DNA of 64,000 nucleotides from Betaproteobacteria bacterium (GTDB lineage Bacteria; Pseudomonadota; Gammaproteobacteria; Burkholderiales; SG8-41): the NCBI GenBank assembly GCA_021730905.1, contig JAKFYK010000009.1, forward strand, positions 1-64,000, in the 5' to 3' direction. Below the pieces are notes generated by a model. The model saw only the letters and a program-made list of their open reading frames with translations, did no database searches and was not told the DNA's origin. Numbering within the stretch: position 1 is the stretch's first letter; each line of letters starts with the position of its first letter. The translations under genes were made by a program, and so were the position numbers. This document shows positions 43,710 to 52,668 of the stretch, piece after piece.

Positions 43710-43730
43710 TAACTAATTGTTTTTAAAGGA
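43710..43730 (+). repeat. AT-rich dispersed element, copy 6 (short)
   Basis: TAACTAATTGTTTTTAAAGG runs into the ribosome site AAAGGAG of the phasin gene. The left part matches copy 7 exactly over TAACTAATTGTTTTTA. Confidence 0.6.
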
Positions 43731-43737
43731 GATTTAA

Positions 43738-44277
43738 ATGTATCAAGCCCCTGAACAGTTTACTGCAATGAACAAAGCCAATCTCGAAACCGCTGCGCGC
43801 TTTGCCAACGTCGCCTTCGGCGGTGCTGAACGCCTGCTCGAAATCCAGTTGAAAGCCGCAAAAGCCGCGCTGTCCGACGGCGTGGATAGCGCCAAGACGC
43901 TGGCTTCGGTAAAAGACCTGCAACAATTCGCCGACGTGAAAGACACCGTCGCGCAACCCGCCTTTGAAAAAGCCGCCGAGTACGTGAAGAGCGTCTATGA
44001 CGTGACGACCGAAACGCAAGCTGAATTCGGCAAGCTGATTGAACAGCAATTCGCCGCGTTCAACAAGCAAGTGGTGGTTGCGCTCGACAAGTTCGCTGAA
44101 TCCGCGCCCGCCGGCTCGGAAGTCGGTATCTCCGCGCTGAAGTCAGCCCTGGTGACCGGCAATGCTGCCTACGAGAACCTCTCCAAAGCCGCGAAGCAAT
44201 TCAACGACACCGCCAAGAGCAACCTCGAAGCCGCCGCCAAGCGCGCTACGCCGGCGGTGAAAAAAGCGAAGAAGTAA
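43738..44277 (+). CDS. phaP: Phasin family protein
   Basis: Amphipathic helical granule-associated protein of 179 residues that coats polyhydroxyalkanoate granules. The N-terminus MYQAPEQFTAMNKANLETAA RFANVAFGGAERLLEIQLKA is typical of betaproteobacterial phasins, and the tail is lysine/alanine-rich (ATPAVKKAKK). AAAGGAG, a consensus promoter and a strong terminator indicate a highly expressed single gene. No PHA synthase is in this window. Confidence 0.95.
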   Translation: MYQAPEQFTAMNKANLETAARFANVAFGGAERLLEIQLKAAKAALSDGVDSAKTLASVKDLQQFADVKDTVAQPAFEKAAEYVKSVYDVTTETQAEFGKLIEQQFAAFNKQVVVALDKFAESAPAGSEVGISALKSALVTGNAAYENLSKAAKQFNDTAKSNLEAAAKRATPAVKKAKK

Positions 44278-44305
44278 TCACGAAGCAAGCATTATCCAGC
44301 AACAC

Positions 44306-44339
44306 AAAAAGCCCCGGGGCGCAAACCTCGGGGTTTTTT
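44306..44339. terminator. Bidirectional intrinsic terminator
   Basis: AAAAAGCCCCGGGG and CCTCGGGGTTTTTT pair around a 6-base loop. A-run and T-run on either side make it work for phaP (plus) and the convergent CinA-like gene (minus), whose TAA stop begins in the T-run. Confidence 0.9.
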
Positions 44340-45108
44340 ATTGGGCAGCCACCATCATCGACGGTGCGTCGGTCCACGGAAATTTCATCGCGGTCACGCC
44401 CTGCTTGAGATCGGTGATCGCCGCCGCCACCTGTGCAGGATCGCCACGTGCGCCCAGTTCGATGAAGCGCTCCGGCTGCATGCGCGGCAGGCTGAAAATT
44501 TTCAACGCCGGATACTTCCCCTGCACCGCTCTCATCAGATCGATCAACAGGCTCTCGCCTGCTTCGCGCACAATGATCGCCGCCTCGCCGATACGGTTGG
44601 CGTCGAACAAGCTGCTGTACTGCGTGTCGAGCACCCATTGCATCATCGGCCACGCCATCTGCGGAAATCCCGGCAGGAAATAAATATTCCTGTAGTTGAA
44701 TCCGGGAATGCGGTTAACCGGATTCGGGATGATGTTGGAGCCGGCCGGGAACGTCCCCATCTCCAGGCGCTGCGGCGTGACACCCTTGGGATCATCAATG
44801 AAACGCGCGCGAATCTCCGCTTCCGCATCGGCATGTAACGCAAGCGCCACATTTGCGGCATCGGCCGCGCACTGGCGCGTGTGATCGTCCGGCGTAGCAC
44901 CGATGCCGCCGAAACTGAACACCACGTCGGACATTGCCAGCGTGCGCTTGATGGTAGCAGTGATCAATGCCGGATCGTCGCCGAGATAATGGCCCCATGC
45001 CAGTTCCAGACCGCGCGCTGACAGCAATTCGATGACTTTCGCCATGTGCTTGTCCTGCCGCTTGCCGGACAGTATTTCATCGCCGATGATGATGGCTCCA
45101 AACTTCAT
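44338..45108 (-). CDS. CinA-like molybdopterin-binding domain protein
   Basis: Protein of 256 residues with a MoCF_biosynth/MoaB-like domain: FGAIIIGDEILSGKRQDKH, then DVVFSFGGIGATPDDHTRQC, the family's nucleotide/pterin site. The CinA C-terminal deamidase domain is absent. The start at 45108 has AAGGAAATGGA; the longer frame lacks a ribosome site. Single-domain CinA-like proteins are widespread; their substrate (an NMN- or pterin-like nucleotide) is uncertain. Confidence 0.87.
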   Translation of the reverse strand: MKFGAIIIGDEILSGKRQDKHMAKVIELLSARGLELAWGHYLGDDPALITATIKRTLAMSDVVFSFGGIGATPDDHTRQCAADAANVALALHADAEAEIRARFIDDPKGVTPQRLEMGTFPAGSNIIPNPVNRIPGFNYRNIYFLPGFPQMAWPMMQWVLDTQYSSLFDANRIGEAAIIVREAGESLLIDLMRAVQGKYPALKIFSLPRMQPERFIELGARGDPAQVAAAITDLKQGVTAMKFPWTDAPSMMVAAQ

Positions 45109-45187
45109 TCCATTTCCTTTCACATTACGACGCGCAACAAGCTGCCCGGCCTTCGCAGGAAGGCATGACAGACTGCTCAACCCTGCA

Positions 45188-45625
45188 CTACTGGTGGATG
45201 TAGGACTCCAACTGCTTGATGGTCTCTTCGCGGTCGGCAATTACTTCCTTGACCAGATCGCCGATCGACAGCACGCCCGCGAGTTTGCCGGCATCGACCA
45301 CCGGCAGATGACGGATGCGCTTATCGGTCATCAACGCCATGCAATCGTCCACCGTCTGATCCGACCGCACCGTGACCACTTTGGTGGTCATGATCTCGCG
45401 CACTGCGGTGGCGTGCGAGGAGCGGCCATGCAGAATGATCTTGCGCGCGTAATCGCGCTCGGAAATCATCCCGGCAAGACGCACCCCATCGAGCACCACT
45501 AGCGCGCCGACGCTCTTTTCCGCCATCAGCTTTATGGCATCGAGAACACTGGTTTCCGGGAAAACCGCATGCACCACGCCACCCCCGCCACTTTTTCCCT
45601 GCAACAACTGCTTCACTGTTTTCAT
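45188..45625 (-). CDS. CBS-domain protein
   Basis: Cytoplasmic protein of 145 residues made of two CBS motifs. The first includes VLDAIKLMAEKSVGALVVLD GVRLAGMISERDYARK, and the second TVDDCMALMTDKRIRHLPVV DAGKLAGVLSIGDLVK. Such pairs form a Bateman module binding adenosyl nucleotides, possibly sensing energy state. The start at 45625 is fixed by GGAGG six bases before it. It is separate from its neighbours by about 80-100 bases. Confidence 0.92.
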   Translation of the reverse strand: MKTVKQLLQGKSGGGGVVHAVFPETSVLDAIKLMAEKSVGALVVLDGVRLAGMISERDYARKIILHGRSSHATAVREIMTTKVVTVRSDQTVDDCMALMTDKRIRHLPVVDAGKLAGVLSIGDLVKEVIADREETIKQLESYIHQ

Positions 45626-45726
45626 CGCTGCCTCCATACCATTGCCTGGTTGGCTTGCCACGAAACTGCCGCGCAACGACTGCAGGGATCAGTGTATTCC
45701 CGTTTGGGGCCCGGAGAAAGCGCGTT

Positions 45727-46725
45727 TTATTTTGCCGCGGCAGAGGCAGCGGAAATGGCGTCGGCCATCCACACGATGTTTTGCGCCATGCGCAGGTTGG
45801 CCATGTCGATCAGCCGACCGTCGATCTGCACCGCGCCGCGCTTCTCGCGCGCGGCCTCCTCCATCGCCGCCAGCACACGCCGCGCGTCCGCCACTTCTTT
45901 TTCGCCTGGGCTAAACGCCTGATTCGCCGGCGCGATCTGCGAGGGGTGGATCACCATGCGCCCGGCGAAACCCATCGCCGCCGCGCGTTTGGTGGCTGCC
46001 GCAAAACCGGCGACATCCTTGATATCGCCAAACGCGCCGTCGAGCGGGCGCAGCCCATACGCGCGGCAGGCCACCACCACGCGATGCTGCGCGGCATGCC
46101 ACGGGTCGGTTTGTGTGTAAGCGCGTTGACCCGACGCATCGGCATCGCTCAGCACGCCGTGATCGGGATGCAGTCCGCCGATGGAGGTGGTGCGCATGCG
46201 CAACGACGCGGCCAGATCGCCTGCGCCGAAATACATCGCCTCCAGTCGTTTGGACGATTGCGCAATCGCCTCGACATTGGCCAGTCCCAATGCAGTTTCG
46301 ATCAATGCCACAAAGCCGATGCGCTTGGTACGACCCTTTGCTTGTTCAATCTGCGTCACCAGCATGTCGAGCGCGTAAACGTCCGCCGGCACGCCGACTT
46401 TCGGCATCATGATCATGTCCAGACGCGGACAATTTTCGACGATGTCGATCACGTCGCGATACATATAGTGCGTGTCCGCGCCGTTGATGCGCACGCTCAT
46501 GCCCTTGTTGCGCCAATCGACCTCGTTCAATCCCTTGATGATATTCGCGCGCGCTTTTTCCTTGTCGCTCGGCGCGACCGCATCTTCCAGATCGAGAAAC
46601 ACCACATCGGCAGCCGAGCGCGCCGCTTTCTCAAACAACGCCGGCGTGGCGCCAGGCACCGCGAGTTCGGAGCGATGCAAACGGGCCACACGTACGTTGA
46701 CGCCTTCAGGCTGGGTAAAACTCAT
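45727..46725 (-). CDS. HpcH/HpaI aldolase / CitE-type CoA ester lyase
   Basis: TIM-barrel lyase of 332 residues of the citrate lyase beta/malyl-CoA lyase family. VPGATPALFEKAARSAADVV FLDLEDAV is the N-terminal signature; MIMMPKVG and FVALIETALGLANVEAIA contain the conserved Glu that binds Mg2+ with the later Asp in YFGAGDLAAS. It likely cleaves a 3-hydroxyacyl-CoA to acetyl- or glyoxylate-type products. It is the last gene of the TRAP operon. No clear ribosome site is seen; the upstream 33 bases are AT-rich element copy 7. Confidence 0.9.
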   Translation of the reverse strand: MSFTQPEGVNVRVARLHRSELAVPGATPALFEKAARSAADVVFLDLEDAVAPSDKEKARANIIKGLNEVDWRNKGMSVRINGADTHYMYRDVIDIVENCPRLDMIMMPKVGVPADVYALDMLVTQIEQAKGRTKRIGFVALIETALGLANVEAIAQSSKRLEAMYFGAGDLAASLRMRTTSIGGLHPDHGVLSDADASGQRAYTQTDPWHAAQHRVVVACRAYGLRPLDGAFGDIKDVAGFAAATKRAAAMGFAGRMVIHPSQIAPANQAFSPGEKEVADARRVLAAMEEAAREKRGAVQIDGRLIDMANLRMAQNIVWMADAISAASAAAK

Positions 46726-46730
46726 GGTAT

Positions 46731-46758
46731 AAAATACTCAATAAAAACAATTAGTTAT
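46731..46758 (-). repeat. AT-rich dispersed element, copy 7
   Basis: On the minus strand ATAACTAATTGTTTTTATTG then AGTATTTT. It fills the gap between the GarR-type gene and the CitE-type start codon at 46725, where a ribosome site would be expected. Confidence 0.7.
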
Positions 46759-46770
46759 ATATTATGCGGA

Positions 46771-47643
46771 TTACTTTCGACTCAGACTTTCAAGCACATC
46801 GATTAACACCGCAAGATCACTGGTGCCTTCGCCGCGCCCGATGGCAGCATTGATATGCTGCATCGTTACCGAAGCCGCCGGCGCTGCCGCGCCGCGATCA
46901 TGCGCGAGGCCCAGCGCAATATCGAGATCCTTGTGATACAGCCGCGTGTCGATGCCGTTGGCGAAGTTGCGCTCGACCATGCGCTTGCCGAACACCTCCA
47001 GCACGCGGCTCGATGCAATGCCGCTCATCATCACCTCGCGCACGGTTGCAGGATCGACACCGCAGCGTTTGGCCAGTGCCAGCGCTTCGGCCGCGCCCTG
47101 TGCAGTCACCAGCAGCAGCAACTGGTTGCACGCTTTGGTGATTTGCCCCGCGCCACTGTCGCCGACGCGGATGATGGTCTTGCCCATGCACGCGAGCAAC
47201 GGTTTCACGCGTTCGAATACTTCCGGCTTGCCGCCCGCCATGATCGCCAGCGTTGCGGCTTCCGCCCCAGTCGGGCCGCCGGAAACCGGCGCATCGAGCA
47301 TCTCCACGCCTTTTTTCAGCAGCTCGCTTGCCACGCGGCGCGCCACCGTCGGCGAGATGGTTTCCATATCCACCAGCACGCAGCCCGCGCGCGCGCCTTG
47401 CGCAATGCCATCGGCGCCGAGCACGACGTGTTCGACGTCGTGCGAGTTCGTCACCATCGTAAAAATCACTTCGCACTGCCCAGCCAGTGCTGCCGGCGTG
47501 TCATAACGCGTCGCGCCCGCCGCCACCAGTGGCGCAGCCGATTCGGCGCGCCGGGCGTAAACGCCCATGCTGTGGCCGTGCTTCATCAAATGCAGCGTCA
47601 TCGGGCGCCCCATCGCTCCCAGTCCGATAAATCCGAGTTTCAT
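46771..47643 (-). CDS. Beta-hydroxyacid dehydrogenase (GarR/MmsB-like)
   Basis: NAD(P)-dependent reductase of 290 residues such as tartronate-semialdehyde reductase. It has the N-terminal signature FIGLGAMGRPMTLHLMKHGH, the substrate-binding VSGGPTGAEAATLAIMAGG and the catalytic lysine in GDSGAGQITKACNQLLL. GGGATATGCA precedes the start. It lies in the TRAP operon between the 2-hydroxyacid dehydrogenase and the CitE-type lyase, consistent with handling a C3-C4 hydroxyacid. Confidence 0.92.
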   Translation of the reverse strand: MKLGFIGLGAMGRPMTLHLMKHGHSMGVYARRAESAAPLVAAGATRYDTPAALAGQCEVIFTMVTNSHDVEHVVLGADGIAQGARAGCVLVDMETISPTVARRVASELLKKGVEMLDAPVSGGPTGAEAATLAIMAGGKPEVFERVKPLLACMGKTIIRVGDSGAGQITKACNQLLLLVTAQGAAEALALAKRCGVDPATVREVMMSGIASSRVLEVFGKRMVERNFANGIDTRLYHKDLDIALGLAHDRGAAAPAASVTMQHINAAIGRGEGTSDLAVLIDVLESLSRK

Positions 47644-47676
47644 TGCATATCCCGTTTGATTCCGTAAACTGTATTT

Positions 47677-48639
47677 TTAAGGATTAACCCAATTGGGCGG
47701 CTTCTGCCCGGTAAGCGCGGCAACTAGATTTTTAGCTGCTGTCATCGCCATCGCGCGCCGCGTGGCCTCGGTCGAGCTGCCGATATGCGGCACCAGCACC
47801 ACGTTTTTCAGTTCCAGAAATCCCGGATCGAGCTTGGGTTCACCTTCAAAAACGTCGAGGCCCGCCGCACGTATCACGCCGTTTTTCAACGCAGCGACCA
47901 GCGCCTTGTCGTCTACCACGCCGCCGCGTGTCGAGTTGATGAGGATGGCTGTCGGCTTCATCTTTGCCAGCGCCTTTGCATCGATCAAATGATGCGTTTC
48001 GGGCGAATAAGGCATTTGCAGAATGATGAAATCTGCCTGCGCCAGCAGGTCGTCCATACTTGCATACGACGCATTGACCCGCTGCTCGATTTCCGGCGCA
48101 ACGCGTTTGCGATTGTGATAAATCACTTTCATGTCGAAGCCGCGCGCGCGCCTGGCAATCGCCTGTCCGATGCGTCCCATGCCGATAATGCCGAGCGTGG
48201 CATGATGCACATCCACGCCCAGCCATTGCTTGAGGCGCCAGCCGGTCCATTCGCTGTTGCGGATATACGATTCCACTTCAGTGATACGGCGCGCCGTGGA
48301 CAGCATCAGCGCGAATGCCAGATCCGCCGTGCTGTCGTCGAGCACGCCGGGCGTGTTGGTCACCTTGATGCCACGCGCAGAGCACGCAGGCACATCGATG
48401 TTGTTGTAACCCACGGCGATATTGGCCACTGCCTTTAATTGCGGACAGCGTGCGATCAACGCGGCATCGATGCGATCGGTTAATGCGCACATCACGCCGT
48501 CGCGGTCTGCAAGCTTCGCCGCCAGGGCATCCGCCGTGTACGGCGCATCGGCCTGATTGTCATCGACCTCGCAGTACTGCTTCAGATAATCGATGACGTC
48601 GTCGAAAACTTCTCGTGTGATGATGATTTTTGGTTTCAT
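47677..48639 (-). CDS. D-2-hydroxyacid dehydrogenase (glyoxylate/hydroxypyruvate reductase-like)
   Basis: NAD(P)H-dependent oxidoreductase of 320 residues. The N-terminal substrate domain includes AVGYNNIDVPACSARGIKVT. The Rossmann motif is GIIGMGRIGQAIARRARGF, and the catalytic Arg, Glu and His are in INSTRGGVVDD, VFEGEP and LVPHIGSSTEATR. It closely fits GhrB/GyaR-type enzymes. The start overlaps the stop of the MFS gene by four bases (ATGA). The role in the operon is reduction or oxidation of a 2-oxo/2-hydroxy acid. Confidence 0.93.
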   Translation of the reverse strand: MKPKIIITREVFDDVIDYLKQYCEVDDNQADAPYTADALAAKLADRDGVMCALTDRIDAALIARCPQLKAVANIAVGYNNIDVPACSARGIKVTNTPGVLDDSTADLAFALMLSTARRITEVESYIRNSEWTGWRLKQWLGVDVHHATLGIIGMGRIGQAIARRARGFDMKVIYHNRKRVAPEIEQRVNASYASMDDLLAQADFIILQMPYSPETHHLIDAKALAKMKPTAILINSTRGGVVDDKALVAALKNGVIRAAGLDVFEGEPKLDPGFLELKNVVLVPHIGSSTEATRRAMAMTAAKNLVAALTGQKPPNWVNP

Positions 48640-49877
48640 GTTGTTTTTCCGGAGATTTCGCCTGCCCAGATATTACGGCATCGCGTCTCGCGCACAAAGA
48701 GTGCGCCCACGAAGCCCAGCATCGCAAATACCGCCAGCGACGACATCGCAATACGAAAATCCCCCAGCGTGCCCGCCGTGCCGCCCCCCTTGCTGGCATC
48801 GAGCATTGCGCCCGCCAGCGGCTGCAAAATACCCGCCGCAAGAAAACCGCCGGTGTTGGCTACGCTGATCGCCATGCCCGCATGCTCGGGCGGATTCACT
48901 TCCTTGGAAAGCGACCACGAGAACGTGAATCCGGGCGCTGCCGCACCCATCAGCGCGCACATCGTAAATGTCCACTCGCCCGGCACACCTATGAGCCACA
49001 CCGCCCACAGCACGAGATACAGCGCCGCCACTGTGAGCAACACGGGTTTGCGCTTGCCGAGGTAATCCGACACGCGCGCCATGACAACCGCGGAGATCGC
49101 CAGTGTGATAATCATCACGCTGGCATGCTGGCTCGCCACCACGGGTGACTTGCCGTACGCCTGCGTCAGCATGGGCGCTAACCACAGGCCGATGAAACAC
49201 ATATAACTCCCCGACAGCCCGAAGCCCACCCAGAACGAAGGCCAGGTTGCGCGGTTTTTCAGCACGGCAACGAGATCAGCGCGCCAGTCGCGTGTGGCGG
49301 TGTTATGCACGGTGGTCGAAGCATGGTCTTCCGCCAGCCACCATGTCAGCAAAGCAACCAGCACCGAAGCCACGCCGATCGCGACAAACACGTCGCGCCA
49401 CGACACAAACGTTACCAGCCACGCCAGCGGCACGGTCGCTGACAGCGCACCGCACAGCCCGATGAAATTCACCCCGCTCGCCACCGTGGCAAACTGGCGC
49501 TCCTCGAACCACTGCGCACTAATCTTGAGTAGCGCGACGAACGCGACGGACACGCCCAAGCCCGCTAATGTGCGTCCGAACGCCGCGCCCCAGAACGTAT
49601 CCGCCAAACCAAACAGTATCGAGCCTGCACCCGCCACCACACCGCCAGCAGTCAACACACGCTTCGGGCCGAGCGTATCGACCAGTACGCCCGTGGGTAT
49701 CTGCATCACGGTGTAGACGTAGAAGTAGGTCGCCGCCAGCGCGCCGAGTGCGGCACTGTTCACGGCAAACGCGCGCGTCAAATCATCCGCAATGGCAACG
49801 GGTGCGACGCGATGAAAAAACGCCAACCAGAAGGCCGCGCCGCCGAGCGCGAATACAATCCAGCGCAGGTTCATCAA
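48636..49877 (-). CDS. MFS transporter
   Basis: Twelve-segment major facilitator of 413 residues. TYFYVYTVMQIPTGVLVDTL GPKRVLTAGG contains the first cytoplasmic loop signature (G-x3-D-x-x-G-x-K/R); the second half has SDYLGKRKPVLL. It probably imports an organic acid or aromatic acid (anion:cation symporter-like). It is translationally coupled to the hydroxyacid dehydrogenase and lies 18 bases after the second dctP. Confidence 0.92.
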   Translation of the reverse strand: MMNLRWIVFALGGAAFWLAFFHRVAPVAIADDLTRAFAVNSAALGALAATYFYVYTVMQIPTGVLVDTLGPKRVLTAGGVVAGAGSILFGLADTFWGAAFGRTLAGLGVSVAFVALLKISAQWFEERQFATVASGVNFIGLCGALSATVPLAWLVTFVSWRDVFVAIGVASVLVALLTWWLAEDHASTTVHNTATRDWRADLVAVLKNRATWPSFWVGFGLSGSYMCFIGLWLAPMLTQAYGKSPVVASQHASVMIITLAISAVVMARVSDYLGKRKPVLLTVAALYLVLWAVWLIGVPGEWTFTMCALMGAAAPGFTFSWSLSKEVNPPEHAGMAISVANTGGFLAAGILQPLAGAMLDASKGGGTAGTLGDFRIAMSSLAVFAMLGFVGALFVRETRCRNIWAGEISGKTT

Positions 49878-49895
49878 GGGCTGTGTGGCGATTGT

Positions 49896-51020
49896 TTATT
49901 TACGCCGCTGGCCAAACCAGAAATCGTAGGCCACGGCGGAATCGGCAACATTCTCCTGCAACCAGCCGACGGTGCGCTTCGCCCAAACCTGCTGCGAGCG
50001 CCAGACTCTTTCGAAAAACGGATTATGTTTCGTCTGCCGTGCCGCCACCGTCATCCATGCATTCATTTGTGCGCGAAGCACTTCCACCGGTGTTTTTTGG
50101 AAGCTCACACCTTGCTTGTCCCGCATCCAGGCCTGATCGTCGGGGTAGCGATGCAGCGCCTTCCACGACATATCGGCGCTGGCGGCGTCCGCTGCATGAC
50201 GCACGACTGCCTGTAAATCCGCAGGCAATGCGTCATATTTCCTGCGATTAAGCAGTACCACGAATGATTCGGACGCGCGGTGATAACTCTGCAACATGCA
50301 GATTTTTGCTACATCGGACAATTCCAGCCAGCGGCTGGAGCTTGCGTTGTTGAATTCGGCGGCGTCGAGCTGCCCGCCTTTCAGCGCCGCGGCAATATCG
50401 TTGTCCGCTGCACTTTCAACACGTGCTCCCATTTCGCGAAACATTTCCGCGACCAGCCCCGAAGCCTGGACTTTCAGGCCTTTGAACCGGGCGCTGGAAG
50501 CAACCGCGTTTTTGAACCAACCCAGCGGTTGCGCAGGCATCGGTCCGGTAAAAAACGGCACCACATTGAGATTGGCCTGGCGATAGATAAGGTCGGTGAA
50601 CAGCTCCATGCCGCCGCCATAACGCATCCACGCCAGAAATCCATTGGCATCCATCCCCAGCGCCGGTCCCGCGCCAAACAGCGAAAATGAGGCGTCGCGA
50701 GCGTGCCAGATAGCCGGCACGGCGTGGCAGCCGTCAATCACGCCTTTGTGGACGGCGTCCAGAAGATCCTGTGCCTTGACCACGGCGCCGGCGGGAAGAA
50801 CTTCAACCCGCAGCCGGGCACCGGACATTTCGTTTATTTTTTTGGCAAAGTCGAGCGCGTACTCGTGAAAGATGTCCTTCGCCGACCACGCGCCATGCAG
50901 GCGCAAGGCGATGGGCGGCTGCTGCGCCTTCGCGATCATCGGAAACGCCGCAGCCGCCACGCCCGTCGCACCTGCATCGCGCAGAAAACGGCGGCGCGTC
51001 AAACCAGATTTGTTCAACAC
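49896..51020 (-). CDS. TRAP transporter periplasmic receptor (DctP family), second copy
   Basis: Solute receptor of 374 residues exported by Tat: the N-terminus has TRRRFLRDAG followed by a hydrophobic stretch to AKAQ. DctP features are LRLHGAWSAKDIFHEYALDF AKKI, and FKNAVASSARFKGLKVQASG (the R-x-G-x-G loop region binding the carboxylate). It is related to the DctP at 54673 (both have the phrases GAW-x-AKDIF and QPLGWFKN), so it is probably a duplicate with its own ligand. It lacks its own membrane subunits. Confidence 0.9.
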   Translation of the reverse strand: MLNKSGLTRRRFLRDAGATGVAAAAFPMIAKAQQPPIALRLHGAWSAKDIFHEYALDFAKKINEMSGARLRVEVLPAGAVVKAQDLLDAVHKGVIDGCHAVPAIWHARDASFSLFGAGPALGMDANGFLAWMRYGGGMELFTDLIYRQANLNVVPFFTGPMPAQPLGWFKNAVASSARFKGLKVQASGLVAEMFREMGARVESAADNDIAAALKGGQLDAAEFNNASSSRWLELSDVAKICMLQSYHRASESFVVLLNRRKYDALPADLQAVVRHAADAASADMSWKALHRYPDDQAWMRDKQGVSFQKTPVEVLRAQMNAWMTVAARQTKHNPFFERVWRSQQVWAKRTVGWLQENVADSAVAYDFWFGQRRK

Positions 51021-51132
51021 ATCCGTTTCCAGAACAGTCTTTCTTGCATTCGTTATTGCTTCGTGAGGGTCAGGATGCCAACAGAATCGCGCATTGGCCC
51101 GGCCAGTACGCCCGGAAAGGAAAAAGCAGGTG

Positions 51133-51300
51133 TCAGTCGTCCTTGCGTTTGATCGACTGATACAAATCCGCCGCCATCATCACGAAACCGATGAGGATAA
51201 CGATGGTAAGTGACACTTCCTTCATTTTCAACGCAATCGCTCCATTGAAAATGATAAAAAGGGTTACTGCAAGAATACCTGCTACGATTTTCACAATCAT
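51133..51300 (-). CDS. Small TRAP-operon membrane protein, 55 residues
   Basis: Frame below usual length cut-offs: MIVKIVAGILAVTLFIIFNG AIALKMKEVSLTIVILIGFV MMAADLYQSIKRKDD. Two hydrophobic helices are separated by a short basic loop, with a basic/acidic tail. TGGAG seven bases before the start and tight spacing (12 bases after the amidase) support it. Similar short proteins occur in betaproteobacterial operons as I recall, but no function is assigned. It could be a small subunit of the transporter. Confidence 0.75.
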   Translation of the reverse strand: MIVKIVAGILAVTLFIIFNGAIALKMKEVSLTIVILIGFVMMAADLYQSIKRKDD

Positions 51301-51312
51301 GCGCTACTCCAG

Positions 51313-52662
51313 TCAGGTACCTGATTCGTTTTGAGACAGCGTGCCGGTCAGCCAGCGCGCGGTGCGCAGCAAGCGGGCATCGCCCATGCGCGGCCCTACC
51401 AATTGCGCGCCCAGCGGCAGTCCATTGGCGCCGGTCATCAGCGGCAAATTCAGCGCGGGCATGCCGCAGAAGGTCCATAACGTGCAGAATGCCGGATCGC
51501 CCGTGGAATCCAGCCCAAGCGGCGCGGTGCCTGCGCAGGAGGGCGTCAAAATCGCGTCGTAATTCGAATAAATTTCTGTCAGCGCCTCATTCACCATCGG
51601 CATGCGCGCCAGCGCCTTCTGGTAATCCAGCGCGGAAATCGCGCGGCCGCGTTCCAGTTGCTGGCGCAGGGAATCCGACAACCGGTCACGTCCACGCTCC
51701 CACTCCGCATCATAGTTCGCCGCCATCTCCGCTTCCATCACCGTGCGCTGCCATTCCCACGCGCGGCTCGCGGATTCGGGCAACTCCACTTCGCTGACAC
51801 GATCTCCGAGATGCGCCACCAGCTCGGCAAACGCCTCGCGCGTTTCCGGCGCGGTGCGATCCCACATCGGCGTTTTCACAAATGCGATGCCGGGCGGCAA
51901 CGGCGGCGCTTCGCGCATCGTGGCCAGCAGCGGCACGCGCGCACGCGGACGCGTATCCGGGTCGGCTTCATCGGCAGCGATCAATTGCTCGGCAACCAGG
52001 GCGATATCCTCGAGCGTGCGCGCGAATACGCCGATCTGATCGAGCGCGCGCGATTGCTTCAGCACGCCGCTGCGCGGAATCAGCCCGTAGGTAGGCTTAA
52101 AACCATACACGCCGCAATACGCCGCAGGCCGGATCACCGAACCGTTGGTCTGAGTGCCTACCGCCAGCGGTACCATGCCCGCGGCAACCGCTGCCGCCGA
52201 GCCACTGGACGATCCGCCCGGCGTGTGCTCCGGGTTGTGGGGATTGCGCGTCTTGCCCGGAAAATAAGTGGCGAGTTCGGTGGTAACCGTCTTACCCATG
52301 ATGACCGCGCCCGCTGCGCGCAATGCCCTTACCACTGCCGCATCTGCTACCGGCAAGCGGCCGGCGTGCAGCACCGTGCCATCCTCGGTCGGCATATCCG
52401 CCGTGTCGATGATGTCCTTGATGCCGACGGGAATGCCATGCAGCGGACCGATGGCCGCGCCCTGCTGGCGCATCTCGTCGCGCGCCCGCGCCAGCGCCAG
52501 CGCATGATCCGCATCGAGGTGCGCCCACGCCTGCACTGCGCCGTCCACCTCGCGCACGCGCGCGAGGCAGGCTTCCATCAACTGTCCGGCGCTGATCGCA
52601 CCATCGCCGATCGCCTGCGCCGCATCCATCGCCGACAGCCAGTTTAGTCTTGTCGCATCCAT
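51313..52662 (-). CDS. Amidase-signature family hydrolase
   Basis: Ser-cisSer-Lys amidase of 449 residues. The catalytic lysine is K82 in GIPVGIKDIIDTADMP, the cis-Ser S151 in TPGGSSSGSAAAVAAG, and the nucleophile S175 in GTQTNGSVIRPAAYCGVYGF. Members release ammonia from amides to give carboxylates. It starts six bases after the DctM stop, within the TRAP operon, which suggests the imported compound, or an intermediate, is an amide; this is inference. Confidence 0.93.
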   Translation of the reverse strand: MDATRLNWLSAMDAAQAIGDGAISAGQLMEACLARVREVDGAVQAWAHLDADHALALARARDEMRQQGAAIGPLHGIPVGIKDIIDTADMPTEDGTVLHAGRLPVADAAVVRALRAAGAVIMGKTVTTELATYFPGKTRNPHNPEHTPGGSSSGSAAAVAAGMVPLAVGTQTNGSVIRPAAYCGVYGFKPTYGLIPRSGVLKQSRALDQIGVFARTLEDIALVAEQLIAADEADPDTRPRARVPLLATMREAPPLPPGIAFVKTPMWDRTAPETREAFAELVAHLGDRVSEVELPESASRAWEWQRTVMEAEMAANYDAEWERGRDRLSDSLRQQLERGRAISALDYQKALARMPMVNEALTEIYSNYDAILTPSCAGTAPLGLDSTGDPAFCTLWTFCGMPALNLPLMTGANGLPLGAQLVGPRMGDARLLRTARWLTGTLSQNESGT

Positions 52663-52668
52663 ACCCGT

